From Suillus spraguei (lineage: Eukaryota; Basidiomycota; Agaricomycetes; Boletales; Suillaceae), in NCBI GenBank assembly GCA_016800925.1, contig JABCPU010000075.1, positions 62,001-126,000 of the forward strand: a stretch of 64,000 nucleotides of DNA, given 5' to 3'. Positions 22,331 to 33,833 of the stretch are shown piece by piece; positions within the stretch are counted from its first letter, which is position 1, and every line of letters begins with the position of its first letter. A program made the translations under genes and the position numbers. Below the pieces are notes generated by a model that was not told the origin of the DNA, made no database searches, and was given only the letters and a program-made list of their open reading frames with translations.

Positions 22331-25300
22331 ATGACAGCCCAGGTCACCCTGAAAAGCGGGGAGAAGGTCAAAATCAACGGTAAAAATTGAATTCCTTGCT
22401 ATATTTTCTTCTGACATCATTTTGACTTGATTTACAAAGACCATGTATATTGCTCTCCTCCATGGTCTGTTCGAGATGGTACCCCATACTCCGTAGCCCG
22501 GATCATGGAATTTCTGCCACCGGAAGGGGCAGGCAAGGGCAAAGGCAAGGGAAAGGAAATATATACCCGCGTTCGATTGGCTTGGTATTATCGTCCAAGC
22601 GACGTCAGTGATCGTCCGGTCGCGGATTCTCGCCTCCTTCTCGCCGCCATATATTCAGAGATCTGCGACCTAAACCAACTTCGCTCCCGGTGCCACGTTT
22701 TACATAGGGATAAAATAACCGACTTAGCTGGATGGAAGAAGCGTCCTGACAGATTTTATTTCAATCGTCTTTTTGATCCTTATATCAAGAAGGAGTTTGA
22801 TGTCATTCAAGCGACTGACGTTCGGAATTGTACGTACAACTTCTCGTTACCTCCACCGTTTCGAGTCAACATTTCCCTGCAGTGCCCGATAACATCAGAC
22901 AGGTTTTGACCTTAAGATACGAATATGTGGTAGCCGAGAAAGAGGTGGTTCCCGACCTCACCGATACTTTGCGGTTGTGCGCGACCTGCAGTGAATGGTG
23001 TGCAAAGTACGTTGTTGATAGAAGGGATATCTTTATTTTGCGCACATACTAATATTATAACATCAGTCCTGACACAGTAGGGTGCGATAGATGCAAGAAT
23101 TTCTTCCACATGAGCTGCGTACAACCTCCACTTCTGGCAAAGCCATCACGCGGCTACGGCTGGACTTGCGCCCCTTGTTCTAAGCGCCATGAAGAGGAGG
23201 TAGATAAACATGACGTTCGGCATCCGACCCCCATTACGAAACCGAAGTCTAATGCGCCTGCTCCACGAGGTCGAGGACGCCCGCGTAAAGACAGGAGCCT
23301 TGCGGAAAAGGAGGAAAATGTCGAAATCAAATACTTCAAAATGTGGCCATTTCGGTACTTTGGGTGAGTGTATGCGCCTGACCGCATCCCTATCTCGATA
23401 GGTATTTAAGAGCGAAAACTGACCGCCTATGTTCCCATGAAGGCAATACACAATAGCAGAAGATACGCTTGGTAAGTGTGGGTTTGATCCGGGATATGTG
23501 AAACTTAGTACATCTGGACGATAGATCCTGACGATCTCATCTTCCCTCGATCTGCTACTCGCGTTGGCCCTAAATATCAAGCCACTGTTCCGACTACGCT
23601 TGATGTGCCCTCGCCCTCAGGCAGGTTTTTTCTCCTTTTAGCCTGGGACGCTGCTCAAGGCAACTTAGATCCGGAACAGCGGGGCGGAGACTATACCGTC
23701 GAAGTTTTGAGCGCGATCAACACCTTGACAAATGAAGAAAGTACGTATTTTTAGCCTTCCCTAGGCTTAGGTAAACAACTTTGCTTACTCTTTTTTTAGT
23801 CGCTGAAAGTAGGTGCTTGATGACTTTGGGAGACCGGGTTTTCTAAAACAGAAATTTCAGTGGAAGCATGGAAGGTGGTGTTAAGCAGAAATCAGGAGAA
23901 ATTGCACAGTGTCGACTGGCTGACCGAGGCCCTCAGGCGGTTTTCTCAAGCACATTTGTTGAACCGTGGCTGGTCTACTGTTGATATGAGTGTTATTCCC
24001 ACCCGTTCAGAGAAGGTAATGTCCCAGACGAAAATTATCAGTGAATTTCTTTTAGAGAAAATCTGACTGGTTCGTTAGTGGAAGAAGGGCGAAACGAGGC
24101 ATACCGATAGAGAGTGGACCGCAGATGAGGTGACTGCTTTTGAGGAGGGCATTTTTCACTACGGGGCTGAACTTCGGGCTGTACACGACGAAATTGGTAC
24201 CCGTTCCATGGCCGAGGTTGTGCGGTTTTACGGGCACTGGAAAAAGTAGGTGCAGATTATATTCTCTGATTTTTATTTAATATTTTTCTTTGTCCAGCTC
24301 GAGACTGAAGGAAGAGAATGTACAAATCAGAGCCGCAAGACTCAAGGCAAAAGACGAGGGCAAAGACGAGGTGTCATCAGCCACTGTTGCAGTCACCGAT
24401 CAATTTTCCGACGACGAAGGTTCAGTCATGCCTGGATCGTCCAGACACAACAATAGTTGTGGCGCATGCCGTACTCGTGAATCTGAGAATTGGTGGAGGG
24501 CCCCCAAGGGCCTTGCCACTGATATTCTGTGCGATACTTGTGGGACGAACTGGCGTAAATATGCAGACCTTAATTTCCGTACAATCCGTGAGGACGCTCT
24601 TCCGCCCAGCAAGAAGGGCTCGGATAAACGTGAAGGGACACCCCTAAATGGACCTAGTACGAAGCGAGTGAAGGTAAAAGTGAACATACCCTGATACTTC
24701 AATCATTTATTTTCGTTTTCTCTCAGACCTCAACATCGGCCTCCGTAAATGCGACACCTCCCCCTAGTGCACCGATGGCCCCACAACTGCGTTGCCTGGC
24801 ATGCCAGAAGAATGGTCCAGTGGGTAAGGTGCTGAAGTGTAACCAGTGCCAATTCCGAGTGCATGCAGGTGAGGTCGCTGATTTAATCATGTCATACATT
24901 AATTCAACAGCATGAATATCTAGCATCATGCGGCGTCCATGTGGACAAGAGTACTGTTGAGTTGTGGATGTGCGACATTTGCCAGAATCAGGAGACTCTG
25001 GAATCATCTATAGTAAATCAACAAAAATTCAGTTTGTTCTAGCCGTATGATAATAACTATTATTCTCTAGCACACTGACTGTTTACTGTGCCCACGGCGC
25101 AAGTCCAAGAAGAAAAGCCAATTCCCCAACGCTGATTCGTTCTTACGTGCTTCCAAGCCTACAGAAGGGCAAGGGTGGGCACATGTACTGTGTGCTGTCT
25201 TTACTCCCGAGATCAGCTTCTCGGATGTGTCGCAACTCCGGCTCGTTGAGGGCATTAGCTCCATACCAAAGCAGAGATGGGCATCTGTAAGGACCTATCC

Positions 25301-26007
25301 GTTTCGTTTATCCTTGTTTAGTTGACACGATTAATCAGAAATGCACTTTATGTGGCGAAACCAGCGGTGCAGTTATCCGGTGCAGTGATTGTGTACGGGA
25401 ATACCATTCATCTTGTGCTTGGAGGAAAGGCCACCATTTCGGCTTCGAGATTCAGCCGGTACGGTTTCCCATTTTTTGTTGTTTTGCATCATAGGATAAT
25501 TATTGCAGGTGCGTCATCCACGTCGGGACGGTATAATTACCACCTTCAAGGGTGAGACTGGCAATATGGTTCCTATCGTGTGTTGCCAAGAACACGAGAA
25601 TAGCAGACGGCAAGTATATGATATATGTGAAACGGACGAGACTGGAGAGGTGAGGGATCCAAATTCTTCATCTGTTAGGATTTGCTGACGCTCCATAACA
25701 GGCTGCCCTACAAGTTTACTGCCGAATCTATAAACAGGCGCCGGTAACTCAGGCGCATGCACTGCTTCGGAAGGCTAGGAGACTCGACCAAACCTTAAAC
25801 ATCCGCATGGACACGTCGGTTGACGTTTCGGCTGAACCTGCGCTCCATTGTGATATGTGCTCTACACAATACTCCCCTGCATTCTATCCGAGCGAACATT
25901 ACTCGGGTCGTTGGCGGTGCCATAAATGCCACTTTGAGCACCGAGACGGTGCCGGCCATTCTCCTGATGGCAGTCTTTCTCCCCTCGATGACACGATGGA
26001 TGGTTAG
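22331..26007 (+). CDS. SNT2: Snt2-type chromatin factor: BAH, PHD, SANT, GATA finger, PHD/extended PHD
   Basis: Sixteen exons keep frame: 22331-22379, 22440-22829, 22883-23006, 23067-23363, 23443-23471, 23525-23740, 23800-23808, 23861-24015, 24079-24245, 24298-24673, 24727-24868, 24924-25012, 25071-25286, 25339-25458, 25509-25649 and 25702-26007 (941 residues). Order: a BAH domain (DHVYCSPPW to RFYFNRLFDP), PHD (CATCSEWC, CDRCKNFFHMSC, CAPC), an AT-hook-like PRGRGRPRK, an ELM2-like stretch, SANT (WTADEVTAFEEGIFHYG, YGHWKK), a GATA-type finger (CGAC-X18-CDTC), and a PHD plus extended PHD cluster (CLACQKNG, CNQCQFRVH, CLLCPRR, CTLCGE, CCQEH). In yeasts Snt2 binds modified histone H3 and works with the Ecm5/Rpd3 or Lid2 complexes. 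Exon 7 is a 9-nt microexon. No damage was seen. Confidence 0.9.
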
Positions 26008-26407
26008 GCGTGGATCTTATGGTATACCCTACTGTATTTTAAATGAACTTTGTACAGTACATTTGTTGTTCAAGAAAAAAGATTGAGCTCGAGTTAATAT
26101 AAGTGTTGAACGCTGAGTTATGTAATCGGGATTGTCGGTATTTGTCACACGATGTGGGACCAAAGTTGTGTTGTTCTGCAAAGTACTCAGTATTTCGTTC
26201 CGTCGCCGAGCGGCTCAGTACTTGCCACGCACTGAATCGCTAACTCTACTCGGGGACTACTCGAGGCTACTCTTTTCATTTTCTTGGATGCCTGGTGTCG
26301 TTGTTCTTCCCTTACCATCACTCAGTCTCACAGGGTTCGGTCCAGACACTCACAGCGGAGCACACCTCCCTCGACAACATATCAATCCTCCCTTGGATTC
26401 TCCAACT
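26008..26407. other. Intergenic, promoter of the ubiquitin protease
   Basis: No gene seen. The frame of the downstream gene stays open upstream for about 90 codons, so an earlier start cannot be excluded. Confidence 0.4.
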
Positions 26408-29400
26408 ATGCACAATGGCTTTTCGTATTTAGGATCTGTCCTGGAGATTAAAGAACATGCTAAAAGCACTGCGGAACGCAGCAGTAAAGGTATTAGTGCC
26501 AAGGCACTCATTGGGTCGGCCCGTTCCCAGATACTCCAGGCTCAATTAAAGGACGCCGCTCGGGACCCAAAGGCAGCTCTGCATGCCCTCTGCATCGCAG
26601 CTAACCTGATTACGACTTATATGAACCACCCCAGTTACGCCGCAGACAGGACCAAAGGGAGCACAATTCACAATGAGTTCCTACAGTTCTTGAAGGTTCG
26701 CATTATGTCTAATTAGTGTAGAGTACCATCCATTGACGTTATCCACAGGAAAACAAGGATTATCTGAACCGTATCAAAAGCCTCGAGGCGGAGCTTGATC
26801 TTGAGAGATCGACCACAACGTGAGTGCTACTACTACCAGATTGTCCTTCGTGTATGTTGACCTTCTTTCTTCCATAGAGTCTCACCTCATCAGGGAGAGT
26901 TATCCAATATAAAATCGCTCGCAGATCGGATGAAGATGCTTGGTCAAAATGGACTCGTCGACCCCACGACGAAGCGTTATTCACGGGAAGTTCCTCCTGG
27001 GACTCCTCCTCCCCTGTACTTGCCGGATTCAGCCCGCTCCAATCGACCATCACCCTCATCGTCCTCTACTGTTATTCTCAGCACTGCATCATCTGCATCA
27101 AACTCTACAGCACCTTCACCATACGCAGTTGTCCCACCGTCGTCATTGGGGCCACCGTCCCCGACGTCTACTGAATCGTCAGAGACGGGCCTTGATCAAG
27201 TTACGTTTGGTGCTGCTGGAGTCGCTGTAGCCAATGAAGTAGGGAAACCCAGTTCAGAGAAGGATCTGGGAGGTACATCAATATTCGAACCGGCTTCGCG
27301 ACCCTGGAACCCTGCAATAAGTGACGCGTTGTCTGCCATACCCTCATCGCCTGAGCGCCGGTTTCCGAAATTGCACATCGACCCCTCAGGGTGAGCATTC
27401 ACTCTTCCAGCCTGCGTCCAGTATTGATATTTTGGTACTAGGTCGACATTTGAATCAGCTTCAGGCCCCTGGAAACCTTCAATAGATAACGCGCTGTCTT
27501 CCATACCCTCATCACCCGAGCGCCGGTTTCCGGAATTGGCGAACGATTCCCCAGGGTAAGTTAAACTTTTTCCTCCCTGCGTCCAGTATTCATGCTCCGG
27601 TACTAGGCTACTGCTCAAGTCCCACGATTCAGAAACATTAAGTGACACTCCTGCTTCCATAAGCCGCGCGAACATTCTTACGCACATTCCATCATCCATA
27701 TCATACAGCTATAGTCGTCCTGGTAGTGTACGTGGCACTTGACCTGATTTGATCACACGTTGCTCATTGTCCCACAGACACCCCGCACACCTCCCATAAT
27801 ACCCTATTCTCTCGCAAACGATTCTGCAGCGTCACTGATACAATACCCCTCCTTCTCAACTACAAGTACTTCCTCTGCTTCTAGGTCAGGGGCCGTGTCC
27901 TTAATCTCTCGGCCCCCCGCCATTCCACCGCAGGCGAGCATCAATCACTCCCCACTTGTCCGGAGGCGAAGCGACTACGTCGAACAAGGTACTGGCAGTG
28001 CGTCATTTAGCGCTCGTCTCCCCATCGATTACCCCGATCTACCTCATTCTCACATTATTCGCCCTCCCCCTCCGGTCGCTTCCTCCTCGTTCCAACGGCA
28101 TCATTCGCACTCGCAGTCATATTCCGTTAGCACACTCAAGGAGCCTCCCAAACCGCCCACAATACCGTCTAGTTATCCCGTGACGTATTGGTCTGACATG
28201 CAGATTGTCACGGTTGGCCTCAAGAATTTGGGAAACACATGTTACATGAATGCCACAATTCAGTGCCTCAGTGCTACGGTGCCATTTGCGAGATTCTTCA
28301 CTGGTACGAATGTCAAAATCCACACCCAAATGAAGGGCTTACGGGAGATGACTCTGATATAGAAGGCCGGTGGAGGAAGGCTGTGAACGCAATCAACCCC
28401 ATGGGAACGAAGGGCCACCTCGCATCGGCGTTTGCAAGTATTCTCTACGAAATGTCACATTCTGAACTTCCGCATCTGATCCCCGCTTCATTCAGGGTAA
28501 GTTTGTTGTTTTAATTGGCGCACAACTGACTTCGTCGGCAAGAAATCAATCTGTACACATGCTCCTCAATTCTCGGGATCTGACCAGCATGACTCACAAG
28601 AATTCCTCACCTTCTTGCTTGACGGTCTCCATGAGGACCTCAACCGTGTCCTTCATAAACCATCCAACGGAACGACACCTGAACGCGAGGCTGAACTGGA
28701 GCGGCTTCCTCAGGCGATTGCCAGTGCACAGGAATGGGAGATTTACCGGATGCGGAACGATTCGCTTATTGTAGATTTCTTTCAAGGACAATTCAAGAAC
28801 CGGTTGGTGTGCTTGACATGTCGTAAGGTGGGTTCAGATCTTTCTTGGACGTTCTCAAAGACTTGACAATGCCTGCAACTATCGTGCAGACATCGACAAC
28901 GTATAATTCCTTCATGTACCTTTCACTTCCGATGCCTTCCGTCAAAGGCCTGTCCAAGACGTCCCTGCAGTCGTGCCTAGACGCTTTTGTTAAAGAAGAA
29001 GTACTTTCCGGAACGGAGGCTTGGTATGGTGTTGCGCAGTTTTATGGCATTGTTCTCATGTCATTACCAGGCACTGTCCGCATTGCAAAACTTTGCGTAA
29101 CGCCACTAAACAGCTCTCGTTATCACGCCTTCCACCAATACTGCTTATCCACCTGAAGCGCTTCTCGCACAAAGGGGTATTCACAGACAAAATCGAGACC
29201 ATCGTCGACTTTCCTCTTAAGGGTCTGGATCTGACGAATTACATGCCTCCAGCTCTACCCCCCGGGATGCGTAACGGCTCAGCGAATGGTATTGGCGGTG
29301 ACGATCCGCGAGTGCAGACGCCACCATACAAATACGATCTATACGGCGTGACGAATCATTTTGGAAATCTAAGCAACGGACATTGTGAGCTTTTCGGTTG

Positions 29401-29617
29401 TTGCTATGTTGCCTTTTTGTCAACGACTTGGGTGTCCAGATACCGCTTTTATCGCTTCTCGTGGAGGATGGGTTTATTGTGACGACAGTCGGGTCACGCC
29501 GACTGACGCCAAGGACATAGTGGTAAGTTTTTTGATTTGCCGGGTAAGACTCGACCCTGACAAATTTCTTAGGGACGCCCAGCATACGTGTTGTACTACA
29601 AGAGAATCGGATCATAG
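26408..29617 (+). CDS. Ubiquitin-specific protease (Doa4/USP8-like)
   Basis: Twelve exons in frame: 26408-26695, 26749-26819, 26878-27390, 27442-27555, 27607-27727, 27778-28303, 28363-28496, 28543-28827, 28890-29023, 29071-29384, 29440-29522 and 29573-29617 (875 residues). The N-terminal 100 residues are helical and resemble an MIT/USP8 dimerisation domain. A Ser/Pro-rich linker of about 300 residues follows. The USP domain has the Cys box [18 protein letters not shown] (Cys nucleophile), [17 protein letters not shown], the zinc pairs CLTC and [16 protein letters not shown], and the His box NGHYTAF split by an intron, ending [10 protein letters not shown]. It removes ubiquitin from substrates, in yeast mainly on endosomes. 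The linker contains a tandem exon duplication (separate entry). The gene looks intact. Confidence 0.92.
27281..27610 (+). repeat. Tandem exon-intron duplication inside the ubiquitin protease gene, period 165 nt
   Basis: Two similar exon segments encode [20 protein letters not shown] and [20 protein letters not shown], each continuing PERRFP. Each is followed by a similar intron (gcgtccagtattgatattttg against gcgtccagtattcatgctccg, both ending ggtactag). The repeated exon is 114 nt with phase 2 on both sides, so the copy adds 38 residues without changing the frame. Confidence 0.85.
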
Positions 29618-29929
29618 ATCAAATCATTATTTAAGATGCTTATTTGGATGTTTATCTCCTCTCAAATGAAACTTACATCACTATACTTGCTGTCATCCCT
29701 GTAGCTCGCCAGTCGACATGTCATTCCTTACTATTTGTTTCTTTTTCACGGATCTTTCGTAGTCTACGTGTACTCTCACATCAATAATGACATTTGCTCT
29801 TGGAGCCGTGATGGATTACATCGATCTATCGTGGACCAGTCATGATGGACATACCGAAGGAGTATCGACGCGGACAAACCAATATCCTATCAACGGGTAA
29901 ATTCAAAGCGCGTACATACCATAAGCTCG

Positions 29930-30343
29930 ATGAATAACTTTGCTCTGCATGATATGGGGGAAAAACAATCTGCCAAGATCTTGTGGTCAGACGAGGATTT
30001 TCATGACAGCACGTCAATAAACACAAGTCCTTCACTTGATTCAGTGAGTGAGGTGAGTGTTGGGTACGGTCAAGAATAAATCCTGTTGTACGTTAGTTTC
30101 AGAAAGGACGAGCCCATAGGGGGAGAGGCAGATCTTGGTGACCTGGGACGGTCTGGAACTATTTCTATGATGACGACGGAAAAAGAATGCACATCACCGA
30201 GCTGCCAGCGTAGGGAGAATAGTATGCGTGATAACTCGGAGGACGCAGAAAATGCGAAGCGTTTGAATGGCACATTGAACATCGCATATTTTGGGTGCAA
30301 TACGGCTCATAAGTTTCCGTGGCTCTGGAACACCCTAGGTTGA
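29930..30343 (+). CDS. Possible small two-exon gene, hypothetical
   Basis: An ATG at 29930 opens a frame (MNNFALHDMGEKQ) that can be spliced at about 30062 (gtacgg...tttcag, 39 nt) to a second frame ending FPWLWNTLG at 30343, giving roughly 125 acidic residues. The intron is short and no domain is recognisable. The surrounding 29618-30499 holds nothing else. It may be chance. Confidence 0.25.
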
Positions 30344-30499
30344 AGAGATGAACTAGATGGAATGATTGTATTTGTGACATTAATATCGTCACAAATTTTA
30401 CTGTCACGCGTTAACATTGAATACACGTGATCGAGTCGCGTCAGAGGTAGTTCAACGCTGACACCGACAACAATCAACAACCCAGCACTACAATCGACG

Positions 30500-33206
30500 A
30501 TGGCTGTCACACCACGAAAGCTGGTGCATTGGGCTCTTGATGTCTCTATCTCTGATTTTGGATCACCATGCTCGGAAGCAACATCCTCCGATTCCGTCGC
30601 GTCAACATCCAGTCTGGAATACATTAACTCTCAGCTTATAGCACATGGATTCGCTCATTCACCTGGGCTCTCCTTTGAAGGACTCTCAAATTCCGACATC
30701 GATCAGCTGGCAAAGTGTTTGCTTGCTATGCTCAGCCAAAGGGTGGTGCGTTGGCGCAGTTGTATGATAACACGAGTAACACCAGTCTTATCCAAGATTT
30801 TCCTTTGAAACACTAGAATGATATATCTCGCGCTGAAGATTTATCGACTAGTTTGCGCACCCTTTCTTATGATCACGAGCGGCTCATGGGGATGCATCGC
30901 TCAGCCACCGAGAAAGCAGCTAACGCTGAGCGCGAAATGAACGTTTACAAGTCACGAATTGCGTGAGCAATCGGTCTGTTTTATTGACAATCTAATCTAA
31001 ATTCTGTGGCAGAACGGCCTCCAAAACCTTGGCGGCTTCGGAATCAGCCCATAAACAAACTTCAGCTGAACTTCAGCGGACGCGCTCCTCGTTGATCGCT
31101 CTCCGGGCGACTCATTCAGCAGAAATCAAAAAGAAAGAGAAAGAAGTCGAGCGTATTATCGAGAAATGGTCAAAGCTTTCCGACTTGCAGACAAAGCTAT
31201 CGACTTCTCCTCAGGATTGACTTTTCGATGCGGCAATGCTGACGTGGTGAGCGGGTCCGAAATCCTCGGCAAGGGGAAGGGATACCTTGAGATCGCTCTT
31301 GAGCAGGCCGAATCTACTCGCGCTTTACTAGCTGATGAAACGTTGGCGTTACAGCGGCTTGTTGTAAATGTCGCAAACCGACTGCAGTCGGTACTGCACG
31401 AACTGCGATGCTTGGCTTCACCTTACGACGAAGAGGTGTGACTACAGCTTCAAGAACAAACCAGCTTGCTAACCTATCTGTAGCCCGCAATAATAACCAC
31501 AGCGTATTGTTCCCTTTGGCACATCCCAACGCTGCCAATGACAAACTTTCTACTCTCTTCTCCTCGGTGCATAGCGCTCTCGATAGCATTTCGGAACGCC
31601 TGTCACAGCGAGCTGCCGCACTACCAGCACCAGGCTATATCAAGGCCTCGGATGCTCTGGAAAATAAACGATTGCAAGGAATCATCGACGAGTTGCGCTC
31701 AGAACTTGGTGCGTCTCCAGGGCCCATCGGGTGTCCTCGCATATACTTAACAAGTCTTCGGAACAGACGAAGCTAAGAAACTACATGAGAGGCATGTTTT
31801 AGAGACTCAGGCCCTCTTGATGCAGATTGCAACTCAAACATCATCTACGGAACGCATTACAAGGGATGAAAGCGTCGAGCTCATGACACAACCAGAGCGA
31901 GACCTTGCCGCCGAACGCCTTGAACGAATGAAGACTGAACTTGATGAGGAACGGAGAAAGTTTACCGATGCTGCTGTCAAACTTGGCAGGGAGAAAGCCG
32001 CCCTGGAGGTGAAAATACAATGTTTGGATCTAGCGAATTACTGATGATCGCACTCAGACCGAGCGCATCCAGTTTCTTGAGGAGAAGCGTTCCTGGCATG
32101 TCGAACAAATGCTCTCCGAACTCCCACCACCAACACCTGCCATAACTTCCCAGCCTGCACCTCGACCGCCTCAGGCTCATAAGGTCAAGTCGCCTCGAAA
32201 GTCTCCTATGAAGCCCAAGGTCGTCGGCAAGGTGGCAAGCAGAAAAACTCGAGTGTCTCGACGCTCCTCGTCATTTTCGATCCCACCACCAAGTAAAGTG
32301 GAGCCTGCTTATGAGACGGAGGTGATTCCTATCTCTATCCCACCGGCTGCCTTCGAAGGGTTGGGCAAAAAACGACCTTGGCACAATCTATTTTACCCTC
32401 CGCATTTGTGCTCCCTCCGCGTTCACCCCGGACGTCTTTACCCCCCGTGAGGCATTCCTCCCTCCAGTGATAACCACGCACCAGGCAACGTCAGGAGGAA
32501 AATCGTTCACACCTACTGACACCGAGTCAGCTTTCGCTTCGAGCACTGACACTTCTTCGTTACATTGCACGTCGCCCTCTGCTCAGGCACTGGCGGAAAT
32601 ACCAAAAATTGTTCTCCCATCACCTAAAACACCTCCTGCTCCTATTGTGAAAACACGTCGTCCGTTCCCACTTGCGAAGCCGCTGGCGCCACACATGTCG
32701 CATGCTTACTCGCCTGCCAAACCGAGTCCACTCTCTCGCATTCTCATGCTTGCGAACTCTCCTGACAGCCTAGACGAAGTATCGGAAGAGAGCGAAGACT
32801 CTCCGACATCTATTATTCCCCTGCCCGTTGCTACAAAGATATTCCCAAGCGAATCGGAGTCGGATGATAGTCCTCTGAGGGAGAAGAAGACCGAGCGAAA
32901 TGTTGTTCCTTTACCTCCCTTGAAAAACGTGTTACCCCTGAATCGAAGCGCTTATCGGCGAAAGAGAAGGGAAAGACCAAAGCGGAGCTTGTCGTACCTG
33001 GGAAGCTGAAACCAGAGAAAGAAAACCGCGACAAGGTCCCCCGAAAACCATCTCCTTCGTTGCCTCCCGCTCCTCAATCAAAGCTGAAGGTCAGCAGCTT
33101 AGCTACAAGCAAACCTGCACCAAAGCTACCTTCCGGAAAGGGTGGTGCGAGGAGAGTATTGATTGGAAGTGCCGAAGCCGCTCCTTTGCCTGGATGGCGA
33201 GGGTGA
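30500..33206 (+). pseudogene. ADIP/Msd1-type coiled-coil protein gene with frame breaks
   Basis: The N-terminus (SSLEYINSQLIAHGF, LSNSDIDQLAKCLLAMLSQR, LRTLSYDHERLMGMHRS) is that of fungal afadin/alpha-actinin-binding-like proteins (Pfam ADIP; Msd1 in fission yeast anchors microtubule minus ends at the spindle pole). Long coiled coils follow (TLAASESAHKQTSAELQRTR, ELDEERRKFTDAAVKL), then a basic, Ser/Pro-rich tail ending LPGWRG. Introns are evident, for example 30748-30817 and 31989-32062. Frame breaks: near 31212, KLSTSP must shift by one base to continue SGLTFRCGN; near 32366 at an A6 run, where GLGK would continue TTLAQSILPSAF; and near 32925 at an A5 run, before TPESKRLSAKEKGKTK. All fit single-base indels, two of them at homopolymers. 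It is either decayed or hit by assembly errors. Confidence 0.7.
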
Positions 33207-33610
33207 GAGGGGATGGTTGATAGCCTTGTGGTTGACGCGCATACATCCGTGACATTGTATCATTATGATACCCCTATGGTTTTCATTGTAAACATTAATA
33301 CTTGCGGCATATGTATGCAATAGCAACGTTTCATATCAAGACAGAAGCCCGCTACTTCTTACGATGAAGTGCTTCTCCCGAGGGGCGCTGGCATTATTAA
33401 TTGAATCATCCGCGGATAATCACAAAAGTGCCACTCTTCCGGATTGGTATCAACTCGAATGTCCTCGTATAGGCGGCCGAGGTTGTCCTGTGACATTCGT
33501 GTTGTTTTTATTCAGAACTTTGTCGAGTGATAGAGCATAACCAAGAATAACTTAGTTCGGGCCTCGGATTCTAAAAAACTTATCTAGTGGAATTTAAACG
33601 GCAGCCTCAG
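33207..33610. other. Intergenic, no gene seen
   Basis: 3' flank of the coiled-coil gene up to the foldback element. No recognisable gene. Confidence 0.45.
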
Positions 33611-33833
33611 GCCACCTACAGTTTAGAATAATTATAAATAATATTGTATCACATAAATTTGCTTCAGAGTATTATGCGAATTAAGTTGAAACATGGAAGT
33701 ACCAAGAAACAATGGTATCCACTCGGTCTGAGTGGATACCATTGTTTCTTGATACCTCACATTTCAACTTATTCGCATAACACTCCGAAGCAAACTTACA
33801 TGATACAATATTATTCTAAACTGCAGGCGGCCC
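33611..33833. repeat. Foldback element, near-perfect 220-bp palindrome
   Basis: Arms 33613-33725 and 33731-33831 are reverse complements with few differences, separated by about five bases (ggtct). Matching blocks are ctacagtttagaata, aatattgtatca, caaatttgcttc/gaagcaaactt, tattatgcgaattaagttga, and caagaaacaatggtatccac at the centre. The left arm carries a few extra bases near 33630. No coding capacity; the size and shape fit a MITE-like foldback insertion. The transcript would form a long hairpin. Confidence 0.9.
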
